Part shown: positions 9,759 through 18,253 of the stretch, one piece after another
Numbering within the stretch: position 1 is the first letter of the stretch
Layout: the number at the start of each line of letters is the position of its first letter
DNA from: Scandinavium sp051650185
GTDB taxonomy: Bacteria; Pseudomonadota; Gammaproteobacteria; Enterobacterales; Enterobacteriaceae
DNA: 64,000 bases
Direction: 5' to 3'
Assembly: GCF_051650185.1 (NCBI RefSeq)
Contig: NZ_JBOFIN010000028.1
Span: 1-64,000 of the forward strand
The notes under the pieces: generated by a model
Seen by the model: the letters and a program-made list of their open reading frames with translations, nothing else
Databases searched by the model: none
What the model was told of the DNA's origin: nothing
Position numbers and translations under genes: made by a program

Positions 9759-10769
9759 TTAGATGTGAGTAACGATTTCTTTAATCAGAGGTGGGCCTTT
9801 AAAAATAAAGCCGGAATAGATCTGAACCAGCGTAGCACCTGCCGCCAATTTCTCGCGGGCTGCCATCACAGAATCGATGCCGCCTACGCCAATAATTGGC
9901 AGACTGCCTTTTAATTCTTCGGATAACCGGCGAATAATTTCTGTACTTTTTAACTGTAATGGACGACCACTTAAGCCACCCATTTCATCGCAATGTTTCA
10001 TTCCCTGAATGAGTGAACGATCGAGTGTGGTATTGGTCGCAATAACACCATCGATATTATGGCGAACTAAACTGTCAGCCACCTGGATCAATTCTTCGAA
10101 TGAAAGATCCGGCGCGATCTTTACGGCCACCGGAACATATTTATGGTGGATAGCCTGGAGTTCTTGTTGTTTATTTTTAATAGCCGAAAGCAGATCGTCG
10201 AGCGCTTCGCCATATTGTAAGGTGCGCAGGCCTGGGGTATTTGGCGAAGAGATGTTGATCGCAATATAACCGGCATAGGCATAGACTTTTTCCATACAAA
10301 TCAGATAGTCATCTTTACCGTGCTCGACGGGCGTATCTTTATTCTTGCCAATATTAATGCCCAGAATACCGTCAAAGTGCGCCTTTTTGACATTCTCAAC
10401 CAGGTTGTCTACGCCATGGTTATTGAAGCCCATGCGGTTGATCAACCCTTCGGCGTCGACCAGACGGAAGATCCTCGGCTTGTCGTTACCCGGTTGCGGA
10501 CGTGGCGTGACGGTACCGACTTCGAGCGAACCGAAACCCATTGCGCCTAAGGCATCAATACACTCCCCGTTCTTGTCGAGACCCGCGGCCAGGCCAAGTG
10601 GGTTTTTAAACGTCAGCCCCATACAGGTTACGGGTTTTGACGGCACTTTTTGGCGTACTAACGCTTCAAGTGGCGTGCCGGTGACACGGCGTAATTGCTG
10701 AAAGGTCAATTCATGAGCGCGCTCTGGATCGAGCTGGAAAAGGGCTTTACGAACGAAGGGGTAGTACAT
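9759..10769 (-). CDS. pyrD: PyrD, quinone-linked (class 2) dihydroorotate dehydrogenase
   Basis: 336 residues from the ATG at 10769 (MYYPFVRKALF). An in-frame TTG upstream at 10796 would add nine residues but would start inside the leader hairpin, while AGGAG sits 5-6 bases before the chosen ATG. The enzyme oxidises dihydroorotate to orotate with FMN and passes electrons to quinones at the inner membrane. Seen: the N-terminal helical membrane-contact region, the catalytic-Ser motif NISSPNTPGLR, and the glycine-rich FMN phosphate site GVGGIDS near the C-terminus. It is divergent from ssuE. Confidence 0.97.
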   Translation of the reverse strand: MYYPFVRKALFQLDPERAHELTFQQLRRVTGTPLEALVRQKVPSKPVTCMGLTFKNPLGLAAGLDKNGECIDALGAMGFGSLEVGTVTPRPQPGNDKPRIFRLVDAEGLINRMGFNNHGVDNLVENVKKAHFDGILGINIGKNKDTPVEHGKDDYLICMEKVYAYAGYIAINISSPNTPGLRTLQYGEALDDLLSAIKNKQQELQAIHHKYVPVAVKIAPDLSFEELIQVADSLVRHNIDGVIATNTTLDRSLIQGMKHCDEMGGLSGRPLQLKSTEIIRRLSEELKGSLPIIGVGGIDSVMAAREKLAAGATLVQIYSGFIFKGPPLIKEIVTHI

Positions 10770-10784
10770 GAACTCTCCTGGATT

Positions 10785-10802
10785 CCCGGTGTGCAAACCG
10801 GG
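10785..10802 (-). promoter_or_regulatory. pyrD leader hairpin for pyrimidine control by start-site switching
   Basis: On the minus strand the -10-like CATAAT (10813-10808) is followed by a C-rich start region. A 5-bp GC stem (CCCGG / CCGGG) with an 8-base loop ends just 5' of the AGGAG of pyrD. This is the E. coli pyrD arrangement: with ample CTP, transcription starts at a C, the hairpin forms and translation is blocked; with low CTP it starts a few bases later at G and the hairpin cannot form. The mechanism is known for E. coli; its operation here is inferred from the conserved layout. Confidence 0.75.
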
Positions 10803-10864
10803 GGCGTATTATGGGTGATCTCACCGCGAAAGGGAATTGACCTGCGGCAAAAAATCCCTCATGA

Positions 10865-10880
10865 AGGCAATCGTTTACTT
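10865..10880 (-). promoter_or_regulatory. Possible PurR operator upstream of pyrD
   Basis: On the minus strand the 16-mer AAGTAAACGATTGCCT matches the PurR consensus ACGCAAACGTTTTCGT at 11 of 16 positions, including the central AAACG core. E. coli pyrD is a PurR regulon member. The match is moderate, so this is a candidate only. Confidence 0.4.
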
Positions 10881-11004
10881 ATTTGCGCTTTTTAGCAATC
10901 CAGTGCCGGATAAATCATTTAGCTATCGCGGGCCCCTCTGCGACACTCCGAACAAATGTTATCAATGTTAGATAAAAGCGAACATTTGGTTATAAGGAGC
11001 GATT
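10881..11004 (+). promoter_or_regulatory. ssu operon upstream region
   Basis: Non-coding bases between the pyrD control sites and ssuE. In E. coli the ssu promoter is activated by Cbl and affected by CysB under sulfate starvation; I could not mark those sites with confidence. A strong AAGGAG lies six bases before the ssuE ATG. Confidence 0.35.
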
Positions 11005-11580
11005 ATGCGTGTCATCACCATAGCGGGCAGCCCGCGGTTTCCTTCCCGCTCCAGCGCATTGCTGGAATATGCCAGAGAAAAACTCTCGGCGGTGGATGTC
11101 GAAGTTTGCCACTGGCATCTGCAAAATTTTGAACCAGAAGACTTGCTGTATGCCCGCTTCGACAGCCCTGCCCTGCAGGCACTTATCGAACAACTGGCGC
11201 ACGCTGATGGCCTGATTGTGTCGACGCCTGTCTATAAGGCTTCCTTTTCTGGTGCGCTAAAAACCCTGCTCGACTTGCTTCCGGAGCGGGCCCTTGAAGG
11301 CAAAGTCGTTTTGCCACTGGCAACCGGTGGCACCGTGGCACATATGCTGGCGGTGGATTACGCGCTGAAACCAGTGCTCAGCGCGCTGAAAGCTCAGGAG
11401 ATCCTGCACGGCGTCTTTGCCGATGACAGTCAGGTTCAGGATTACCAGCATAAGCCGCAGTTCAGTCCCAATCTTGAAAAACGCCTCGACAGTGCGCTGG
11501 AAACCTTCTGGCAAGCCCTGCATCGCCGTGATATTCGTGTTCCGGCTTTCCATTTAACGCAAGGAGTCGCCCATGTTTAA
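11005..11580 (+). CDS. ssuE: SsuE, NADPH-dependent FMN reductase
   Basis: 191 residues of flavodoxin-like fold. The N-terminal TIAGSPRFPSRSS is the FMN phosphate-binding loop, and STPVYKASFSGALKTLLDLLP is the family flavin-site motif. SsuE supplies reduced FMN to the monooxygenase SsuD. It is the first gene of ssuEADCB and its last eight bases overlap the start of ssuA. An AAGGAG Shine-Dalgarno sequence precedes the ATG at 11005. Confidence 0.95.
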   Translation: MRVITIAGSPRFPSRSSALLEYAREKLSAVDVEVCHWHLQNFEPEDLLYARFDSPALQALIEQLAHADGLIVSTPVYKASFSGALKTLLDLLPERALEGKVVLPLATGGTVAHMLAVDYALKPVLSALKAQEILHGVFADDSQVQDYQHKPQFSPNLEKRLDSALETFWQALHRRDIRVPAFHLTQGVAHV

Positions 11581-12547
11581 TCTGTTTCGCCCTCGTTTTC
11601 GTAGCCTTGCATTGAGTGGATTACTGACACTTTCCGCCTGGAGCCACGCCGCAGAGCCTGCTCCCGAAGCGTTACGCATTGGCTATCAAAAAGGCAGCGT
11701 GAGCATGGTGCTGGCGAAAAGCCACGAGCTGCTGGAAAAACGCTATCCGAACACCAAAATTTCGTGGGTGGAGTTTCCTGCTGGCCCACAAATGCTGGAA
11801 GCGCTGAACGTCGGCAGTATTGATCTCGGCAGCACAGGCGATATTCCGCCTATTTTTGCTCAGGCCGCCGGGGCGGATTTGGTGTACGTCGGGGCTGAAC
11901 CCGCCAAGCCGAAAGCCGAAGTTATCCTGGTGCCGGAAAATAGCCCTATCAAAACCGTGGCCGACCTGAAAGGCCATAAGGTTGCCTTCCAGAAAGGCTC
12001 CAGTTCACACAACCTGCTTCTGCGCGCACTGCAACTGGCCGGCCTGAAGTTTACGGATATTCAGCCAACTTACCTGACACCAGCAGATGCTCGCGCAGCC
12101 TTTCAGCAAGGCAATGTCGACGCGTGGGCCATCTGGGACCCGTACTATTCTGCCGCTTTGTTACAGGGCGGCGTTCGTGTGCTGACCGATGGCAGTGAGC
12201 TGAAGCAAACCGGTTCGTTCTATCTGGCCTCGCGTCCGTATGCTGAAAAGAACGGTGCCTTTATTGAAGGTGTGCTCGATACCTTCACCCAGGCTGATGC
12301 GCTAACCATCAGCCAACGCCAGCAAAGCACGGAACTGCTGGCCAAAACGATGGGGCTGCCGGAAGCGGTTATCGCCAGTTACCTCAGCCACCGTCCGCCG
12401 ACGTCTATCACACCAGTCAGCGACGAAACCGCACGCCGCCAACAGCAAACCGCCGACCTGTTTTACGAAAATCGCCTCGTGCCTAAAAAAGTCGATATCA
12501 AAAGCCGTATCTGGCAACCCACTTCTGCCCAGGGAGCAAAATCATGA
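11573..12547 (+). CDS. ssuA: SsuA, periplasmic aliphatic-sulfonate-binding protein
   Basis: 324 residues with a Sec signal peptide (about 1-26, ending in SHAAEP). The mature domain begins with ALRIGYQKGS, typical of the SsuA/TauA solute-binding family. GSIDLGSTGDIPPIFAQAAG and the lobe-closing VDAWAIWDPYY motifs are present. It delivers alkanesulfonates to SsuBC. It overlaps ssuE by eight bases and ssuD by four. Confidence 0.95.
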   Translation: MFNLFRPRFRSLALSGLLTLSAWSHAAEPAPEALRIGYQKGSVSMVLAKSHELLEKRYPNTKISWVEFPAGPQMLEALNVGSIDLGSTGDIPPIFAQAAGADLVYVGAEPAKPKAEVILVPENSPIKTVADLKGHKVAFQKGSSSHNLLLRALQLAGLKFTDIQPTYLTPADARAAFQQGNVDAWAIWDPYYSAALLQGGVRVLTDGSELKQTGSFYLASRPYAEKNGAFIEGVLDTFTQADALTISQRQQSTELLAKTMGLPEAVIASYLSHRPPTSITPVSDETARRQQQTADLFYENRLVPKKVDIKSRIWQPTSAQGAKS

Positions 12548-13689
12548 GTCTGAACATGTTCTGGTTTTTACCGACCCACGGTGACGGTCACTATCTCGGC
12601 AGTGATGATAACGCTCGCCCCGTCGATCATAGCTATCTGCAACAAATTGCGCAGACAGCGGACAGGCTTGGCTTTACCGGGGTTTTGATCCCGACCGGGC
12701 GCTCCTGCGAAGACGCCTGGCTGGTGGCTGCCTCGATGATCCCGGTCACTCAACGCCTGAAATTCCTGGTCGCACTGCGCCCAAGCGTGATTTCCCCTAC
12801 TGTTGCCGCACGTCAGGCCGCTACGCTGGATCGCTTATCCAACGGTCGTGCGCTGTTCAATCTGGTCACCGGCAGCGACCCACAGGAGCTGGCCGCTGAC
12901 GGCGTGTTCCTCGATCATACCGAGCGCTATGAGGCATCGGCGGAGTTCACCCATATCTGGCGACGTCTGCTGGAAGGCGAAACGGTCGATTTCGACGGTA
13001 AATATCAGAAGGTACAAGGGGCCAAATTGTTGTTCCCGCCGGTACAACAACCTCGCCCTCCGCTTTATTTTGGCGGCTCTTCGGATGTCGCCCAGGAGCT
13101 GGCTGCGGAACAGGTTGATCTCTATCTGACCTGGGGTGAGCCGCCAGAGCAGGTGAAAGAGAAAATCGCCCAGGTTCGGGAGAAAGCGGCAAAGCACGGG
13201 CGCAAAGTACGTTTTGGCATTCGTCTGCATGTGATTGTCCGTGAAACCAACGCTGAAGCCTGGGCCGCGGCCGACCGGCTGATCTCACGGCTCGACGACA
13301 GCACCATCGCCAAGGCGCAGGCTGCATTTGCCCGTACCGACTCTGTGGGGCAACAGCGAATGGCAGCCCTGCACGGCGGGCGGCGTGAGAAACTCGAAAT
13401 TAGCCCGAATTTGTGGGCAGGCGTAGGGCTGGTACGCGGTGGTGCTGGCACGGCCTTAGTCGGCGACGGCCCAACGGTGGCTGCGCGTATTAATGAATAC
13501 GCGGCGCTGGGCATCGACAGCTTTGTGCTTTCCGGTTATCCGCATCTGGAGGAAGCCTGGAAAGTCGGTGAACTGCTGTTCCCTCACTTAGATGTCGCGA
13601 TCCCTGAAGTGCCTCAGCCACCTGCGTTGCAGATTCAGGGTGAGGCGGTCGCCAACGAATTTATCCCGCGTAAAGTCGCGCAGAGTTAA
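12544..13689 (+). CDS. ssuD: SsuD, FMNH2-dependent alkanesulfonate monooxygenase
   Basis: 381 residues, a bacterial-luciferase-like TIM barrel. Seen: MNMFWFLPTHGDGHYLG at the N-terminus, RSCEDAWLVAASM (with the Cys known to lie near the active site), and LVTGSDPQELAADG. It cleaves the C-S bond of alkanesulfonates to give aldehyde and sulfite, using FMNH2 from SsuE. The start ATG overlaps the ssuA stop (ATGA), indicating coupled translation. Confidence 0.97.
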   Translation: MSLNMFWFLPTHGDGHYLGSDDNARPVDHSYLQQIAQTADRLGFTGVLIPTGRSCEDAWLVAASMIPVTQRLKFLVALRPSVISPTVAARQAATLDRLSNGRALFNLVTGSDPQELAADGVFLDHTERYEASAEFTHIWRRLLEGETVDFDGKYQKVQGAKLLFPPVQQPRPPLYFGGSSDVAQELAAEQVDLYLTWGEPPEQVKEKIAQVREKAAKHGRKVRFGIRLHVIVRETNAEAWAAADRLISRLDDSTIAKAQAAFARTDSVGQQRMAALHGGRREKLEISPNLWAGVGLVRGGAGTALVGDGPTVAARINEYAALGIDSFVLSGYPHLEEAWKVGELLFPHLDVAIPEVPQPPALQIQGEAVANEFIPRKVAQS

Positions 13690-13698
13690 GGAGAGCCT

Positions 13699-14490
13699 AT
13701 GGCAACACCTGCGAATAAATGGCTGCTGCGCGTTGCCCCCTGGCTGCTGCCGGTGGGCATCGTGGTGGTCTGGCAAATCGCCTCCTCAACAGGCTGGCTT
13801 TCAAACCGGATTTTGCCTTCCCCGGAAGGCGTGGTTGAAGCGTTCTGGAGCCTTTCCGCCAGTGGTGAACTGTGGCAACACCTGGCGATAAGCTCCTGGC
13901 GCGCGCTGATTGGTTTTTCCATTGGTGGCTCAATCGGCCTTGTTCTTGGGCTTATCAGCGGGCTGTCCCGCTGGGGAGAAAGGTTGCTCGATACTTCGAT
14001 TCAGATGCTGCGCAACGTGCCACATCTGGCGCTGATCCCACTGGTTATTCTGTGGTTTGGCATCGATGAGAGCGCGAAGATTTTTCTGGTCGCCCTCGGC
14101 ACGCTGTTCCCGATTTACATCAACACCTGGCACGGCATTCGCAACATTGACCATGGGCTGGTCGAGATGGCAAGAAGCTACGGGCTGTCAGGCTTTTCGC
14201 TGTTCTGGCATGTGATTCTGCCCGGCGCGCTGCCTTCCATTATGGTCGGCGTCCGTTTTGCCCTCGGCCTGATGTGGCTCACGCTGATTGTTGCGGAAAC
14301 CATTTCTGCGAACTCCGGCATCGGCTATCTGGCAATGAATGCGCGCGAATTCCTGCAAACCGACGTGGTGGTGGTCGCCATCATCCTCTACGCCCTTTTG
14401 GGCAAACTCGCGGATGTCAGCGCTCAGCTGCTGGAACGCGTCTGGCTGCGCTGGAACCCTGCTTATCAACTGAAGGAGGCCACGACATGA
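13699..14490 (+). CDS. ssuC: SsuC, alkanesulfonate ABC transporter permease
   Basis: 263 residues with about six hydrophobic segments. The family loop that contacts the ATPase is present (EMARSYGLSGFSLFWHVILP). It forms the inner-membrane channel with SsuB. It starts nine bases after ssuD behind an AAGGAG and ends in an ATGA overlap with ssuB. Confidence 0.95.
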   Translation: MATPANKWLLRVAPWLLPVGIVVVWQIASSTGWLSNRILPSPEGVVEAFWSLSASGELWQHLAISSWRALIGFSIGGSIGLVLGLISGLSRWGERLLDTSIQMLRNVPHLALIPLVILWFGIDESAKIFLVALGTLFPIYINTWHGIRNIDHGLVEMARSYGLSGFSLFWHVILPGALPSIMVGVRFALGLMWLTLIVAETISANSGIGYLAMNAREFLQTDVVVVAIILYALLGKLADVSAQLLERVWLRWNPAYQLKEATT

Positions 14491-15266
14491 ATACGGCACG
14501 CCTGAATCCCGGTATTCCTTTATTGCTGAACACTGTCGGCAAACAGTACGGCAACAACATTGTGCTGAACGATCTCAACCTGCACATTCCCGCAGGACAG
14601 TTTGTGGCGGTAGTCGGCCGCAGCGGCGGCGGAAAGAGCACGCTTTTACGCTTACTGGCAGGCCTGGAGAAACCTAATCGCGGAGAATTGCTGGCCGGGA
14701 ATGGCCCGCTTGCTGCCAGCCAGCAAGAGACAAGGCTGATGTTCCAGGATGCACGCCTGCTGCCGTGGAAATCCGTTATCGACAATGTTGGCCTGGGGTT
14801 GAAAGGCAACTGGCGAAACGATGCGCTTGCTGCTCTGGCGGCCGTAGGATTAGAAGAGCGTGCCAGTGAGTGGCCTGCCGCTCTGTCCGGCGGGCAAAAA
14901 CAGCGCGTGGCGCTGGCAAGAGCGCTGATCCACCGCCCCGGTTTGTTATTGCTGGATGAGCCGCTCGGTGCACTGGATGCGCTGACCCGGCTGGAGATGC
15001 AGGATTTGATTGAGTCTTTATGGCAGGAACAAGGGTTCACCGTTTTGCTGGTGACGCATGATGTCAGTGAAGCGGTGGCGATGGCCGATCGGGTGCTATT
15101 AATCGAAGAAGGGAAGATCGGATTAGATCTGACGATTGATCTGCCTCGCCCCCGGCGTAAAGGATCGGTACGTCTGGCAGAACTGGAGGCTGAGGTGTTG
15201 AATCGGGTGATGAAGCGCGGGGCTGAGGAACAACAGGTAAAACGTTTTAGATCCGCTAATGCCTGA
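14487..15266 (+). CDS. ssuB: SsuB, alkanesulfonate ABC transporter ATPase
   Basis: 259 residues from the ATG at 14487, which overlaps the ssuC stop and follows GAAGGAGG. The longer open frame to the left lies inside ssuC and is not used. Walker A GRSGGGKST is at 44-52, the Q-loop is in LMFQDARLLPW, the signature LSGGQ at 133-137 and Walker B LLLLDEP at 153-159. It powers sulfonate import with SsuA/SsuC and is the last gene of the operon. Confidence 0.96.
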   Translation: MNTARLNPGIPLLLNTVGKQYGNNIVLNDLNLHIPAGQFVAVVGRSGGGKSTLLRLLAGLEKPNRGELLAGNGPLAASQQETRLMFQDARLLPWKSVIDNVGLGLKGNWRNDALAALAAVGLEERASEWPAALSGGQKQRVALARALIHRPGLLLLDEPLGALDALTRLEMQDLIESLWQEQGFTVLLVTHDVSEAVAMADRVLLIEEGKIGLDLTIDLPRPRRKGSVRLAELEAEVLNRVMKRGAEEQQVKRFRSANA

Positions 15267-15268
15267 TG

Positions 15269-15363
15269 CCCTCTCCCCGACCCTCTCCCACAGGGCGAGG
15301 GAGAAAATCAAAACCTGCACCTTACGATCCCCTCTCCCTGAGGGAGAGGGCTAGGGAGAGGGG
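15269..15363. repeat. Intergenic CCCTCTCC/GGAGAGGG inverted repeat between ssuB and pepN
   Basis: The space between the convergent genes ssuB and pepN holds several C-rich and G-rich blocks of the form CCCTCTCC...GGAGAGGG. They can fold into one or two strong stems on either strand (arms at about 15270-15304 and 15329-15362). This resembles the palindromic intergenic elements common in gamma-proteobacteria and could also stop transcription from both sides. The family name is not certain. Confidence 0.7.
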
Positions 15364-15376
15364 GAAATGCGGAGAC

Positions 15377-17989
15377 TTACGCCAACGCTTTACTGATCTT
15401 CTCGAACAGATCGCCAGAGAGATTCTCCAGCCCTTTTAACTGTTCCAGCGCCGCACGCATTTTCTCCTGACGCTTCGCATCATAACGCTTCAGGCGAATC
15501 AGTGGCTCAATCAGGCGTGACGCCACCTGCGGGTTACGGCTGTTAAGCTCAGTCAGCATTTCTGCCAGGAACTGATAACCGCTGCCGTCTTCCGCGTGGA
15601 ACGCTGCCGGGTTGCTCATCGCAAAAGCACCAATCAGCGAACGAATGCGGTTCGGGTTGCTCAGGGTGAATGAGCGGTGTTTCAGCAGGCTGCGAACAGT
15701 TTCCAGCACGTTATCCGCCGGACTGGTGGATTGCAGGATAAACCATTTATCCATTACCAGACCGTCGTGATGCCATTTGTCGTCATACTCTTGCATCAAC
15801 GCATCACGGCACGGCAACTGTGCAGCCACGGCAGCGGCGAGGGCTGCCAGCGCATCGGTCATGTTGTCCGCATTGTGGTATTGCAGGCTTACCAGTTTGT
15901 CCGCCAACTCAACATCGCCAAACGCCAGATAACGCAGGCAGGTATTACGCAGAGAACGCTTGCCGATATCGGCATGTTCAACGCGGTATGCGTCGAGCTT
16001 ATTGGCGTTGTAGACCGCAAGGAATTCGTCAGCCAGTTCAGTGGCCAGCGTGCGGGTCAGTGCTTCACGCACTGTGGCAATTGCCACCGGGTCGATGGTC
16101 TCAAACAGCTCGGCAATTTCGTTCACTGAAGGGAGCGTCAGAATTTCTGCTGCCAGCGCCGGATCAATTTTCTCATCCAGCAGGATCGCACGGAACGCGT
16201 CAGCTACATGAACCGGCAGAGAGAGTGGCTGGTGCTGCTGATGGCGAGCGACATTCAGCTTGATGTAGGTCGCCAGCAGGCTCTGGGCCGCATCCCAACG
16301 GGAGAAGTCGTTGCGTGCATGACGCATCAGGAACGTCAGTTGCTGATCGCTCCATTTATATTCCAGTTTCACAGGCGCAGAAAACTCACGAAGCAGTGAA
16401 GGCACCGGCTGGAAGTAGACATTATCAAAGATAAAGGTCTGCTCCGCCTGGGTCACGTTCAGGACGTTATGCACCGGGTGGCCGCCTTTCTGGAGCGGGA
16501 TCACTTTGCCTTCATTGTCATACAGTTCAATATCGAACGGGATGTGCAGCGGCTGTTTTTCCTGCTGTTCGGAGGTCGGCGGCGTGTGCTGCTTGATGGT
16601 CAGCGTGTATTGCTCGGTTTCCGGGTTGTAGTCGTCGTGAACAGTCACAACCGGCGTACCGGACTGGCTGTACCAGCGGCGGAAATGGGAAAGATCGACG
16701 TTAGACGCATCTTCCATCGCCTGCACGAAATCGTCGCAGGTTGCGGCGCTGCCATCATGGCGCTCGAAATAGAGCTGCATCCCTTTCTGGAAATTCTCTT
16801 CACCCAGCAGGGTGTGCAGCATGCGGATCACTTCTGAACCCTTCTCATACACCGTCAGGGTGTAGAAGTTGTTCATTTCGATGACCATGTCCGGACGAAT
16901 CGGGTGCGCCATTGGGCTCGCATCTTCCGCAAACTGCATCCCGCGCATGGTACGCACGTTGCTGATGCGGTTAACCGCACGTGAGCCCAGATCGGAGCTG
17001 AACTCCTGATCGCGGAAGACGGTCAGGCCCTCTTTCAGGCTCAACTGGAACCAGTCGCGGCAGGTCACGCGGTTCCCGGTCCAGTTGTGGAAATACTCAT
17101 GACCAATCACTCGCTCAATGTCGAGATAGTCTTTGTCGGTCGCCGTATCGGTGCGCGCCAGCACGTATTTCGAGTTAAAGACGTTGAGGCCTTTGTTCTC
17201 CATCGCGCCCATGTTGAAGAAGTCGACGGCGACGATCATGTAGATGTCGAGATCGTATTCGAGGCCGAAACGATCTTCGTCCCACTTCATGGAGTTTTTC
17301 AGCGAGGTCATCGCCCATGGCGCACGATCGAGGTTGCCACGATCGACATACAGCTCCAGCGCCACTTCACGGCCAGAACGCGTGGTGTAAGTATCGCTCA
17401 GCACGTCGAAATCACCGGCGACCAGCGCAAACAGGTAGCACGGTTTTGGGAACGGATCCTGCCACTGCATCCAGTGACGGCCATTTTCCAGCTCGCCCTG
17501 CCCTACGCGGTTGCCGTTGGAGAGCAGGAACGGATATTTGGTTTTATCGGCGATGATCTTAGTGGTAAAACGCGCCAGCACATCCGGGCGATCGAGGTAC
17601 CAGGTGATGTGGCGGAACCCTTCGGCTTCGCACTGCGTGCAAAGCGCTTCGCCTGACTGGTACAACCCTTCCAGCGCAGTATTGGTGGCCGGGCTGATTT
17701 CGTTAACGATGCGCAGCGTAAAACGCTCCGGCAGACCGTTAATCACCAGCTGATTGTCTTCTTCTTTATAGTCACTCCACGGCTGGTCGTTCACGTGCAG
17801 TGAAACCAGCGTTAAATCTTCACCGTTGAGGCGCAGTGGCGTGGCAGACGCAGCGTGACGCGAAACCTGGCTCACGGCGGTCACGACGGTTTTTGCGGCA
17901 TCCAGGTCAAAGGTCAGGTCGATATCGCTGATCAGGTATTCCGGCGCACGGTAGTCGTGGCGGTATTTGGCTTGGGGCTGTTGTGTCAT
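15377..17989 (-). CDS. pepN: PepN, aminopeptidase N (M1 family)
   Basis: 870 residues, the usual PepN length. The exopeptidase substrate motif GAMENKG and the zinc site HEYFHNW with the downstream Glu (LKEGLTVFRDQEF) are present at about residues 260-320. The long helical C-terminal domain is complete. This cytosolic zinc metallopeptidase removes N-terminal residues from peptides. It is divergent from pncB. Confidence 0.97.
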   Translation of the reverse strand: MTQQPQAKYRHDYRAPEYLISDIDLTFDLDAAKTVVTAVSQVSRHAASATPLRLNGEDLTLVSLHVNDQPWSDYKEEDNQLVINGLPERFTLRIVNEISPATNTALEGLYQSGEALCTQCEAEGFRHITWYLDRPDVLARFTTKIIADKTKYPFLLSNGNRVGQGELENGRHWMQWQDPFPKPCYLFALVAGDFDVLSDTYTTRSGREVALELYVDRGNLDRAPWAMTSLKNSMKWDEDRFGLEYDLDIYMIVAVDFFNMGAMENKGLNVFNSKYVLARTDTATDKDYLDIERVIGHEYFHNWTGNRVTCRDWFQLSLKEGLTVFRDQEFSSDLGSRAVNRISNVRTMRGMQFAEDASPMAHPIRPDMVIEMNNFYTLTVYEKGSEVIRMLHTLLGEENFQKGMQLYFERHDGSAATCDDFVQAMEDASNVDLSHFRRWYSQSGTPVVTVHDDYNPETEQYTLTIKQHTPPTSEQQEKQPLHIPFDIELYDNEGKVIPLQKGGHPVHNVLNVTQAEQTFIFDNVYFQPVPSLLREFSAPVKLEYKWSDQQLTFLMRHARNDFSRWDAAQSLLATYIKLNVARHQQHQPLSLPVHVADAFRAILLDEKIDPALAAEILTLPSVNEIAELFETIDPVAIATVREALTRTLATELADEFLAVYNANKLDAYRVEHADIGKRSLRNTCLRYLAFGDVELADKLVSLQYHNADNMTDALAALAAAVAAQLPCRDALMQEYDDKWHHDGLVMDKWFILQSTSPADNVLETVRSLLKHRSFTLSNPNRIRSLIGAFAMSNPAAFHAEDGSGYQFLAEMLTELNSRNPQVASRLIEPLIRLKRYDAKRQEKMRAALEQLKGLENLSGDLFEKISKALA

Positions 17990-18161
17990 AAAAAACCTTT
18001 AGCATCTTTTGTAAAGTATCGTTCTCAGTCTATTCCTGTTGTCACATTCACGCTACGCAGAATGTTCATCTTTTCAGTGGCAAACACGCAAATTGCTACA
18101 TTTTGATAACAGGCGGCACGATTTGCCCTTCACCCGCTTACGCCCTTGTGGTGTGATCGGG

Positions 18162-18190
18162 GTTCAATAAATCGATAAACAAGGTATACT
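18162..18190 (+). promoter_or_regulatory. Probable pncB promoter
   Basis: TATACT at 18185-18190 is a good -10 hexamer. A weak -35 (GTTCAA at 18162-18167) lies 17 bases upstream. It sits just before the NadR box. The rest of the pepN-pncB gap (17990-18161) must contain the divergent pepN promoter, which I could not assign. Confidence 0.5.
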
Positions 18191-18207
18191 CCTGCGGTTT
18201 CAGCCGT

Positions 18208-18225
18208 TGTTTATTGTACTAAACG
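18208..18225 (+). promoter_or_regulatory. NadR box upstream of pncB
   Basis: TGTTTA-N6-TAAACG matches the NadR operator consensus TGTTTA-N6-TAAACA at 11 of 12 defined positions. It lies 18 bases downstream of the -10 hexamer and 28 bases before the pncB start codon. NadR represses NAD synthesis and salvage genes, including pncB, when NAD is plentiful. Confidence 0.8.
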
Positions 18226-18253
18226 CTCCTTTATGAGGATGCTATTGCGCACC

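Noticed and set aside
12583..12593. GTGAC-G-GTCAC resembling a MatP matS site
   Set aside because: matS needs three bases between GTGAC and GTCAC (13 bp); this site has one and lies inside ssuD coding sequence.
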